Positions 1-5,448 of a DNA stretch of 8,868 nucleotides are shown piece by piece. The stretch covers positions 1 through 8,868 of the forward strand of contig CAZYRX010000072.1 of NCBI GenBank assembly GCA_964649895.1, written 5' to 3'. The notes under the pieces are model-generated. The model made no database searches, was not told the DNA's origin, and saw only the letters and a list, made by a program, of their open reading frames with translations. This stretch comes from Halanaerobium sp964649895. Its GTDB lineage: Bacteria > Bacillota > Halanaerobiia > Halanaerobiales > Halanaerobiaceae. Positions within the stretch are counted from its first letter, which is position 1; every line of letters starts with the position of its first letter. Both the position numbers and the translations under genes were made by a program.

Positions 1-236
1 TAGTTACTAATGGAATTATATATTATAAAAATATACTGACTGAAAGACTAAATAGATTCACACTATTGCTTTATTAACTAAAATTCTGGTATTATAAGTT
101 TGTGCAATATTTTTGAGATGATAGATAATATAATACATACAGAAGAAGATAAATTAAAGCTGGTAGATTATAATAAAGTTAATGAAACAATTATTCTTTT
201 AAAAATGTAATTAAAAATTATTTTGGAGGATTAAAA
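1..236. other. Left-edge region without a recognisable gene
   Basis: I see no gene that can be supported here. The only open stretch is a short + frame (118-210, about 30 codons from ATG, open back to 82) ending in TAA just before the acetyltransferase. Its translation is lysine-, isoleucine- and asparagine-rich and matches no family I know. It lacks a good SD before the ATG, so it may be chance or the worn 3' end of an older gene. A TATAAT hexamer at 169-174 could be a -10 for the next gene, but no -35 lies at the right distance. Confidence 0.3.
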
Positions 237-1043
237 ATGAAAGAAAAAGATATAATTGAAAAGAGTCCAGAACCGATTACAAAAAAAATATTAGTTAAAG
301 ACTTTAAAAAATTAAATTTAAAAGGAGAAATAGTGATAGTTCACTCTTCTTTAAGCTCATTAGGTTGGGTTTGTGGAGGAGGTATTGCATTAATAGAGGC
401 GCTGCAGGAAGTGATTACTGAAGAAGGAACCCTTATTATGCCTGCTCACAGTGGTGACTATTCTGAACCTAAATACTGGGAAAATCCACCTGTACCTGAA
501 GAATGGTATAAAATAATCAGAAATGAAATGCCTGCTTATAGACCTGAAATAACACCGACTAGAGGAGTAGGAGTAGCACCAGAACTATTTCGTAGTTTTC
601 CTGATGTAAAAAGAAGTGCTCATCCCTGTCTTTCATTTTCTGCATGGGGTAAAAAAGCTGAAGAAATAACAGCAGATCATAAACTTGATTATGCTCTGGG
701 ACCCAATTCTCCACTGGCAAAAATTTATGAGCGAGAAGGAAAAATCCTATTGATTGGTGTAGGTCATGATAGTAATACCTCACTTCACCTTGCAGAATAT
801 ATGGCAGATCATAATCTAAAAATAAAGATATTTGGTTCTTCAATATTAAAAAATGGAGAAAATGTCTGGGCTAAGTATCAAGATATCGAGTTTAACGATG
901 ATCTATTCTCAGCAATTGGTGAAGAATATGAAAAAGAAAATGAATATATTTCAACTAAGATCGGACTGGCAGAAGCTAAACTATTTGAGCAAAAAGATAT
1001 GGTTGATTTTGCAGTAAAGTGGCTTGAGAAAAATAATAAATAA
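237..1043 (+). CDS. AAC(3)/YokD-family N-acetyltransferase
   Basis: Cytoplasmic acetyl-CoA-dependent acetyltransferase of the antibiotic N-acetyltransferase family (AAC(3), FrbF and YokD relatives). The 268 residues match the usual family length. Visible family marks are HSSLSSLG (36-43), followed by a glycine-rich turn GGG (47-49); TPTRGVG (106-112); HP (129-130) in the HPCLSFSAWG stretch; GPNSPLAKIY (155-164); and GVGHDSNTSLHLAE (174-187), containing the conserved His184 and Glu187 of the active site. The start is firm: GGAGGA at 225-230 lies six bases before ATG 237. It looks monocistronic, with no clear terminator behind it. The family fold is near certain. The substrate is not: chromosomal YokD-like members often have no proven aminoglycoside activity, so resistance should not be assumed. 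Confidence 0.9.
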   Translation: MKEKDIIEKSPEPITKKILVKDFKKLNLKGEIVIVHSSLSSLGWVCGGGIALIEALQEVITEEGTLIMPAHSGDYSEPKYWENPPVPEEWYKIIRNEMPAYRPEITPTRGVGVAPELFRSFPDVKRSAHPCLSFSAWGKKAEEITADHKLDYALGPNSPLAKIYEREGKILLIGVGHDSNTSLHLAEYMADHNLKIKIFGSSILKNGENVWAKYQDIEFNDDLFSAIGEEYEKENEYISTKIGLAEAKLFEQKDMVDFAVKWLEKNNK

Positions 1044-1328
1044 ATTGTATATTTAATAAAAGGCCATTTAATTAGTGATTTTTTTAATTTGAAAAAATTA
1101 GCCAAGAAAGACTCTCATTTAAGTTAGGGTGGTAGCATATAAATAATTTCATAAAGAAAAATCTCAAAATATATTACCATATTAATTAGAGATATTATTA
1201 CTTTTATAAAGGATTTTATACAAATATAGACAAATTATATAGTATAGAGGAGTTTTTTTTATGAAAACAAATGTATATTTAAGATAAGATAATCTTAGAA
1301 TATTGATTTATGAAAAAAGGAGTTAAAT
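1044..1328. other. AT-rich intergenic region with T-box-like motif and an 8-codon ORF
   Basis: This 285-bp gap contains no full gene. At 1125-1133 the stretch AGGGTGGTA resembles the start of the T-box antiterminator signature (AGGGTGGNACCGCG), but the rest (GCATAT) does not match. No specifier stem or terminator hairpin is visible, so a working T-box riboswitch is not supported. At 1261-1287 an ATG with a good SD (GAGGAG, 1247-1252, eight bases upstream) opens an eight-codon frame (MKTNVYLR, then TAA), which ends 41 bases before the next gene. It could be a leader peptide, a decayed gene start or chance. Confidence 0.35.
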
Positions 1329-1826
1329 ATGCAAACTGTTATTTTTATATTATCTATAATAGGTTTTTTTCTTTGTTTATATATTATGTATAAAACTGAA
1401 CACGGAATTCCAGGTATAAAAAAATATGATGCCAATTTTAGATTGCTTGATATGCGTTTTAACTATGATGTTAAAACTGTTTATAGTACATTTGAAAATA
1501 TAGGTGAAAATGGAATGAAGGCCTATAAGAGATATTTATTTTTTGATTATACTTTCATTCTATTTTTTCTTATCCTTATGATAGTTATTTCAATAAAAAT
1601 AGCAGATAATAATGTTCTTAAATACATTCTTATAATATTTTCAATTTTAAGAGCATTTTTTGACATAATAGAAAATACTTTAATTATTATACTAATTAAT
1701 TATTATCCAGAGAAAAATAATTTTAACGCTAAAATTTGTTCATGGTCAACTACTTTAAAATTTATTTTTCTGTATTCATGGATTACAGTAATTACATTTT
1801 CTTTGTTACTGAATTTATTAGAATAA
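1329..1826 (+). CDS. Four-helix integral membrane protein, function unknown
   Basis: A 165-residue hydrophobic protein. Predicted membrane spans are about residues 2-20, 68-91, 96-124 and 142-163. A polar segment between spans 1 and 2 (about 23-67) contains LLDMRFNYDVKTVYSTFENI followed by a glycine and a tyrosine-rich stretch. Conserved-looking charged residues sit next to the membrane: an R..FD..EN pattern in span 3 (about 107-115). I have the impression of a small family of uncharacterised bacterial proteins with the pattern 'LD.R..Y....VY..FE..GE.G...Y', but I cannot name a domain. The start is supported by AGGAG at 1318-1322, six bases before ATG. It is convergent with the toxin-antitoxin pair downstream. 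No enzyme motif is visible, and no function is proposed. Confidence 0.75.
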   Translation: MQTVIFILSIIGFFLCLYIMYKTEHGIPGIKKYDANFRLLDMRFNYDVKTVYSTFENIGENGMKAYKRYLFFDYTFILFFLILMIVISIKIADNNVLKYILIIFSILRAFFDIIENTLIIILINYYPEKNNFNAKICSWSTTLKFIFLYSWITVITFSLLLNLLE

Positions 1827-1831
1827 TATGT

Positions 1832-1922
1832 TGTTTGCAGATACAGACCGGAAGCAAAATCCTGTCAAACATCGCACTTGGCTACGGTACAGGCACATAG
1901 TAAATCACGGGGATATTATGTG
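1832..1922. other. GC-richer stretch with two tandem potential hairpins
   Basis: Between the convergent membrane-protein and toxin genes, 1841-1910 is about 47 percent G+C (33 of 70), clearly above its surroundings. Hairpin 1 pairs TGTTTGCAG (1832-1840) with 1862-1871, nine pairs with one bulged T at 1865 and a 21-base loop. Hairpin 2 pairs CACATAGTA (1894-1902) with TATTATGTG (1914-1922), nine pairs including one G-U that pairs only in the + strand RNA, with an 11-base loop. No U-tract follows, so it is not a standard terminator. It matches no RNA family, tRNA or integron attC consensus that I recognise. It could be a recombination scar, a small mobile element or a 3' UTR structure. Confidence 0.4.
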
Positions 1923-1928
1923 TAATCA

Positions 1929-2351
1929 TTAGTTATCTTTTGAGAAAATAGCTAAAAATTCAGTAGGACTTAATGATTTTACATTGCTTTTCTTAAAATC
2001 TTTTAAATTTCTTGTTATAATATAATCAATTTCATTTTCAAATGAACTAACTTCTATAACTGCATCTTCAAAATCATTTATTCTCGAATTCAAAGATCTT
2101 CTTAATATTGTCTCAGTTATAGGAATTATTTTAAATATATCCAAAAACTCACTCAATACCGATTTTACCTTCTGAGTATCATTGTGATATTTCAACAAAA
2201 AATAAGCCAGGGTTGTAATTTCATGAACACATAAATATCCTTGAATTTTATTTGCATTACATAATTCAATTATTTGAGCAGCCTGTTGATGTTTATTCCT
2301 TTTGTTTAAGAAATCTAGAAGAACATTAATATCAATTGTAATTTTTTTCAT
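1929..2351 (-). CDS. PIN-domain ribonuclease toxin (VapC-like)
   Basis: A 140-residue PIN-domain protein, the probable toxin of a type II toxin-antitoxin pair; such toxins are Mg-dependent RNases, often acting on tRNA or rRNA. The acidic active-site pattern is visible: Asp7 in the opening strand (TIDINVLLDFL), Glu44 in HEITTLAY, Asp93 and Asp96 in the NDFEDAV segment, and Asp118 in ITRNLKDF (residues 112-119). The ending SPTEFLA fits the PIN-domain C-terminus. The gene overlaps the antitoxin by 20 bp. Its SD (AAGGAGA, + positions 2359-2365, seven bases before ATG) lies inside the antitoxin coding sequence, which points to translational coupling. All catalytic acids appear intact, so the toxin is probably active. 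The RNA target cannot be told from the sequence. Confidence 0.88.
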   Translation of the reverse strand: MKKITIDINVLLDFLNKRNKHQQAAQIIELCNANKIQGYLCVHEITTLAYFLLKYHNDTQKVKSVLSEFLDIFKIIPITETILRRSLNSRINDFEDAVIEVSSFENEIDYIITRNLKDFKKSNVKSLSPTEFLAIFSKDN

Positions 2352-2586
2352 GAAAAGCTCTCCTTAAATCTTTTTTATCGGGAATAGGTTCATCTTCAAA
2401 AGCACCATAAAGTTTTTCTATTCTTTTATCTAATTTTTGTTTTTTAGTGCCTTCTTCTTTTTGTTTTTTTAATTCAGATAAATAGTCTTCTATAATATGA
2501 GAAATAGACTGATGAGTTTCTTTTGAAAAATTATGGGCAAAATCAATAAGGTCATCATTAATGCTTAAAGTAAGTTTCTTTTTCAT
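2332..2586 (-). CDS. Antitoxin, ribbon-helix-helix-like (DUF6364-type)
   Basis: An 84-residue partner of the PIN toxin. The N-terminus (MKKKLTLSINDDLIDFAHNF) reads as a beta strand followed by a helix, then a second helix around SISHIIEDYLSEL, typical of ribbon-helix-helix DNA-binding antitoxins of the DUF6364 kind. The lysine- and glutamate-rich C-terminal half, with LYGAF and IPDKKDLRRAF, is the probable toxin-neutralising tail. A longer frame begins with GTG at 2595, but that codon is part of the SD itself (AGAGGTG); the ATG at 2586 sits correctly behind it, so I chose it. Expected role: bind and block the toxin and repress the operon promoter together with it. Confidence 0.82.
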   Translation of the reverse strand: MKKKLTLSINDDLIDFAHNFSKETHQSISHIIEDYLSELKKQKEEGTKKQKLDKRIEKLYGAFEDEPIPDKKDLRRAFHEKNYN

Positions 2587-2610
2587 TGGTATCACCTCTT
2601 TACGTATTTA

Positions 2611-2639
2611 ATTATAACATAACACGTAATGATAATCTA
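2611..2639 (-). promoter_or_regulatory. Possible promoter of the toxin-antitoxin operon
   Basis: Reading the minus strand, TATAAT (2616-2611) lies 25 bases before the antitoxin start. A poor -35 (TAGATT, 2639-2634) lies 17 bases further upstream. TACGTA (2601-2606) and ACGTAAT (2625-2631) near the -10 could be part of an autoregulatory operator, but no clean inverted repeat is seen. The AT-richness makes chance matches likely. Confidence 0.35.
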
Positions 2640-2752
2640 TAATATGCTCAGGACTTCATAAAACATGGGATTAGAGAGGTAATACTGATATTGCAAAAAA
2701 TATAGTAGATATTGATAAGAAAAAATATGGGAAGAAATAAGGAGGGACAGTC

Positions 2753-3445
2753 ATGAAAACAATTGGTTTAATTGGAGGAATGAGCTGGGAATCTTCACTT
2801 GAATATTATCGAATAATAAATGAAGCTGTTAAAGAAAATTTAGGAGAACCACATTCCTGTAAGAGTATAATGTATTCGGTAGATTTTGCGGAATTTGAAA
2901 AATTACAGCATGAGAATAGATGGGAATTATTAACGATTAAAATGATTGATATTGCCAAAAAACTGGAAAAATCAGGTGCAGATTTAATTTTAATTTGTAC
3001 TAATACAATGCACAAAATGGCATCAGAAGTTCAGAACAATATAGAAATTCCTTTATTACATATTGCTGATGCTGCAGCTGAAGAGATTAAAGCTCATAAT
3101 ATGAGCAAAATTGGCCTTTTGGGAACAAAATTTACTATGGAAGAAGACTTTTATAAAAAGAGATTAAAAGAAAGACATAAAATAGATGTTATTATACCTG
3201 ATCCAAAGGATAGAGAAGTTGTTCATAATGTTATCTATAAAGAACTTATTTCGGGTATTATTAAAGATTCATCTCGAGAAAAATTTAAAAAGATAATAAA
3301 AGATCTTGAGGAAAAAGGTGCAGAAGGAGTTGTTTTAGGCTGCACAGAAATCCCACTGCTCATAAAAGATAAAGATTGTGAGATACCTGTATTTGATACA
3401 ACACAGTTACATGCAGAAAAAGCAGTTGAAATTGCATTGAAATAA
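2753..3445 (+). CDS. Amino-acid (aspartate/glutamate-type) racemase, YgeA/RacX family
   Basis: A PLP-independent racemase of the Asp/Glu racemase superfamily. It interconverts L- and D-amino acids by a two-cysteine mechanism in the cytoplasm. The 230 residues match the usual length. The N-terminus IGLIGGMSWESSLEYYRIIN is diagnostic. The two catalytic cysteines are Cys82 in ICTNTMH (81-87) and Cys197 in GCTEIPLL (196-203), one in each pseudo-symmetric half. The start is fixed by GGAGGG at 2741-2746, six bases before ATG. Relatives annotated as aspartate racemase often have broad specificity (for example Lys, Arg or homoserine), so the substrate is open. The products may feed peptidoglycan or act as free D-amino acids in cell-wall remodelling. 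There is no pathway partner next to it. Confidence 0.92.
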   Translation: MKTIGLIGGMSWESSLEYYRIINEAVKENLGEPHSCKSIMYSVDFAEFEKLQHENRWELLTIKMIDIAKKLEKSGADLILICTNTMHKMASEVQNNIEIPLLHIADAAAEEIKAHNMSKIGLLGTKFTMEEDFYKKRLKERHKIDVIIPDPKDREVVHNVIYKELISGIIKDSSREKFKKIIKDLEEKGAEGVVLGCTEIPLLIKDKDCEIPVFDTTQLHAEKAVEIALK

Positions 3446-3487
3446 GTCTATATATGCAGGGGATAGAAGTTAAAGTCTACTCGCAAA

Positions 3488-3508
3488 CCTCGTGGGCTTG
3501 CCCCGAGG
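3488..3508. repeat. GC-rich palindrome, possible REP-like element
   Basis: CCTCG (3488-3492), bulged T, GGG, loop CTTG, then CCC and CGAGG (to 3508) form an eight-pair GC stem with a tetraloop. The local 30 bases 3481-3510 are 20 G/C, standing out sharply from the AT-rich surroundings. No U-tract follows on either strand, so it is a poor terminator. Short GC-rich palindromes of this kind often belong to dispersed repeat families (REP or MITE-like), but the window has only one copy, so this is inference. Confidence 0.45.
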
Positions 3509-3565
3509 AGGGTCAAAATAAATACAAATGAGTGAGCATTATGGAAAATTTTGAGGTGAAAGCTA

Positions 3566-4162
3566 ATGAGGTTAGGTTATGATTTCTATCAAAAAGATGC
3601 AGTCTCGGCAGCTAAAGCTTTATTAGGAAAAATTTTGGTAAGAGAAATTAATGGAAAAAAGATATTGGTTAAAATTGTTGACACAGAAGCATATATGGGC
3701 GCTGAGGATAAAGCTTCTCATGCCTATGCAAATAAGAAAACGAAGCGAACCGAAACTATGTTTAAAAAAGGTGGTTTAGCTTATATTTACTTGATTTATG
3801 GCATGTATTATTGTTTTAATATTGTCACATCTGAAGAAAATAATCCTCATGCGGTTTTGATCAGAGCTGTTGAACCACTGCAGGGCTTAGAAATAATAAA
3901 AGAAAATAGACAGATAAAAAGTAAGAAAATTGAAGAATTAACAAATGGACCTGGTAAATTATCACAGGCATTAAAGATTGATAAAAGTTTCAATGGCTGT
4001 GATCTAGTAAAAAGCAATAAATTATATCTGCTCGAAAATAAAGATCAAGATATCAAAATAGCAGCATCCCCAAGAGTAAATATCGAGTATGCGGAAGAAT
4101 ATAAAGATAAAAAATGGCGCTTTTATATAAAAGAAAATAAATATACTTCTAAAAGAAAATAA
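3566..4162 (+). CDS. mpg: 3-methyladenine DNA glycosylase (AAG/MPG family)
   Basis: A monofunctional base-excision repair enzyme that flips out and cleaves alkylated or deaminated purines (3-methyladenine, 7-methylguanine, hypoxanthine). The 198 residues match bacterial members of the alkyladenine-glycosylase family. The catalytic general base is Glu41 in VDTEAY (38-43). SHAY (51-54) carries the conserved active-site histidine. YIYLIYGMYYCFNIV (73-87) holds the DNA-intercalating tyrosine (Tyr78) and the conserved Asn85. AVLIRAVEPL (96-105) and NGPGKLSQAL complete the fold. GAGGTG at 3553-3558 precedes ATG by seven bases. The C-terminus is lysine-rich, useful for DNA contact. No LexA-type box is seen upstream, so it is not obviously part of the SOS regulon seen at the right end. 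Confidence 0.94.
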   Translation: MRLGYDFYQKDAVSAAKALLGKILVREINGKKILVKIVDTEAYMGAEDKASHAYANKKTKRTETMFKKGGLAYIYLIYGMYYCFNIVTSEENNPHAVLIRAVEPLQGLEIIKENRQIKSKKIEELTNGPGKLSQALKIDKSFNGCDLVKSNKLYLLENKDQDIKIAASPRVNIEYAEEYKDKKWRFYIKENKYTSKRK

Positions 4163-4186
4163 TATCCATCTTTACATAAAAATTAT

Positions 4187-4306
4187 TATAGATAAATGGC
4201 AAAAAATAATAAGCATTAAGATATAAATTATGCAGGATTATTAGAATATTTATCTAATTTATTAAATATAGATAATGGAATTTAGACTTAATAATATAAG
4301 CATTAA
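4187..4306. repeat. Imperfect direct repeat in the glycosylase-hypothetical gap
   Basis: Two blocks recur in the same order: TATAGATAAATGG (4187-4199) and TATAGATAATGG (4267-4278), each followed by TAAGCATTAA (4210-4219 and 4297-4306). The spacing inside the copies differs (10 and 18 bases), so this looks like an old, drifted duplication. In such AT-rich DNA, chance similarity cannot be excluded for the first block; the exact 10-base second block is harder to dismiss. Confidence 0.3.
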
Positions 4307-4359
4307 AGAAAATTAAAGGGTTGTTTAAAATTTCAGAAAAAAGAGAGGAGCTGAGTTTT

Positions 4360-4887
4360 ATGGAAATTGTTTATTGCTTAGAATTAGATGAAAATGCTAA
4401 AGTTGTAGATAAAGAAAAATTGGCAAGTTACTCTAAAAATTTAAGGGAAATAACTTCTGAAAATTATCCTCAAAAAGAAGGAAAAGAATTTAATATTGCT
4501 GGCCAGTGGCTGCTGGTAGATGAGTTAATGGAGATTGATAATAAATATTTAGATCATGTTAAAAATGAGGAAAAAGGAATAACCTGGATTAGACTGCCAG
4601 ATAAGTATGTTGAGGAAAATTATTTAGTTAATTATGCTCCTGAAGATGAATGCCCTTTAGGAATTGATGTACTGATTAAAGAGGATAACTATCCTCTAGG
4701 TGTTGTAACTGGATGTGATTCTATAAAACAGGCTAAAGTAGATAACAATTTAGATGGTCATAAGTACAAAGGTGAATTAGGAATAAAGCTAAACAATGAT
4801 TATTTTTTAACTTTTAATGAAGAAAGTGAAGAATTTGAAATAGATAAAACAACTGTAGATTGGGATAGAGGTAAAAGAACAGTTTAA
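4360..4887 (+). CDS. Acidic hypothetical protein
   Basis: I do not recognise this 175-residue protein. It is rich in Asp and Glu, has no membrane span or signal peptide, and is probably cytoplasmic. Visible features are an N-terminal strand-like MEIVYCLELDENAKVV, an AGQWLLVDELMEIDN segment, a central ECPLGIDVLIKEDNYPLGVVTGCD region (two similar PLG turns), and a C-terminal NDYFLTFNEESEEFEIDKT tail ending in WDRGKR. The frame is open from TTG 4321, but AGAGGAG (4344-4350) lies nine bases before ATG 4360 and downstream of that TTG, so 4360 is the start. Codon use resembles the neighbours. It is followed by a strong hairpin. No function is proposed. Confidence 0.75.
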   Translation: MEIVYCLELDENAKVVDKEKLASYSKNLREITSENYPQKEGKEFNIAGQWLLVDELMEIDNKYLDHVKNEEKGITWIRLPDKYVEENYLVNYAPEDECPLGIDVLIKEDNYPLGVVTGCDSIKQAKVDNNLDGHKYKGELGIKLNNDYFLTFNEESEEFEIDKTTVDWDRGKRTV

Positions 4888-4915
4888 ACTTCTAAAAATA
4901 TATAATATTATTTAA

Positions 4916-4949
4916 TTTTTAAAGGGCTGTACTAACAGCCCTTTAAAAA
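4916..4949. terminator. Strong hairpin after the acidic hypothetical gene
   Basis: TTTTTAAAGGGCTG (4916-4929) pairs perfectly with CAGCCCTTTAAAAA (4936-4949) around a six-base loop, 14 base pairs. Its position 29 bases after the stop suggests transcript termination or 3'-end protection. However, the T-run is in the 5' arm and the A-run in the 3' arm on either strand, so the usual unpaired U-tract is missing. A factor-dependent or weak terminator is more likely than a standard intrinsic one. Confidence 0.55.
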
Positions 4950-5044
4950 AATTATAATAACTACTAAAGATATATGATTTAAAAAATATTAATAAAAACA
5001 TAAGAAGATTTTAAAAAACTAATATTAAAAAAGGATTTGTTAAT

Positions 5045-5374
5045 ATGGCAGAATTTAAAGATTTTTTGAAATTAGATATCCGGGTAGGCAAAATACTAAA
5101 AGCTAAAGTATTTGAGGAGGCTAATGAACCTGCATATAAGATCTGGCTTGATTTTGGTGAAGAAATAGGAAAAAAGAAATCCAGTGCCCAGATTACTGAT
5201 TTATATAAACCACAGGATTTAATAGGTAAACAGGTTCTGGCAGTAATAAACTTCCCACCAAAACAAGTTGCTGATTTTATGTCAGAGGTATTAGTCTTAG
5301 GAGTTTATGGAGAAGCTGGAGTTGTATTGATTGAACCAGAAAGAGAAGTTGAACTGGGGACAAGACTTGGTTGA
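5045..5374 (+). CDS. csaA: CsaA-type tRNA-binding-domain protein
   Basis: A 109-residue single-domain OB-fold protein of the CsaA family, which forms homodimers, resembles the tRNA-binding domain of methionyl-tRNA synthetase, and has been described as an export-related chaperone in Bacillus. The match is close along its whole length: LDIRVGKI (10-17), EPAYKIWLDFGEEIG (28-42), KKSSAQIT (44-51), NFPPKQV (69-75) and MSEVLVLG (79-86). AAGGAT (5031-5036) gives an eight-base spacing to ATG. It stands alone: a strong hairpin precedes it and a promoter for trpB follows directly. Identity is very likely. The cellular role (chaperone, tRNA binding or both) is unresolved for the family. Confidence 0.93.
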   Translation: MAEFKDFLKLDIRVGKILKAKVFEEANEPAYKIWLDFGEEIGKKKSSAQITDLYKPQDLIGKQVLAVINFPPKQVADFMSEVLVLGVYGEAGVVLIEPEREVELGTRLG

Positions 5375-5380
5375 TTAAGG

Positions 5381-5409
5381 TTGACACAAAAGCATAAATC
5401 TGCTAAACT
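5381..5409 (+). promoter_or_regulatory. Predicted sigma-A promoter of trpB
   Basis: A full-consensus -35 TTGACA (5381-5386) is separated by 17 bases from a fair -10 TAAACT (5404-5409, four of six). It starts seven bases after the csaA stop, and transcription would begin near 5416, about 33 bases before the trpB start. The leader is too short for a tryptophan attenuator or T-box, so trpB is probably not controlled by those mechanisms. Confidence 0.6.
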
Positions 5410-5448
5410 TTTATTAAATTCAAAAAATTTGAGATGGAGGATGAGAGA

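Noticed and set aside
559..1105. Minus-strand open frames opposite the acetyltransferase
   Set aside because: They lie on the opposite strand of a well-supported gene, have no SD and give low-complexity hydrophobic translations.
1044..1260. Complete T-box riboswitch upstream of the membrane protein
   Set aside because: Only nine bases of the signature match; specifier stem, full antiterminator and terminator are not visible.
1828..1932. 34-codon + strand ORF from ATG 1828 across the GC-richer islet
   Set aside because: No SD precedes it, the translation fits no family, and the reading is better explained by a structured, non-coding stretch.
1832..1935. Integron attC site next to cassette-like genes (acetyltransferase, toxin-antitoxin)
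   Set aside because: The hairpins are suggestive and the gene content is cassette-like, but the RYYYAAC and GTTRRRY core sites are absent at the ends.
2675..2740. 21-codon open tail (…DIAKNIVDIDKKKYGKK, stop) just before the racemase
   Set aside because: It resembles the C-terminus of a lost gene, but it is short, begins after an in-frame stop, has no start or SD, and Lys/Ile-rich tails arise by chance in AT-rich DNA.
2806..3015. Minus-strand open frame inside the racemase gene
   Set aside because: Antisense to a gene with both catalytic cysteines intact; no SD or family match.
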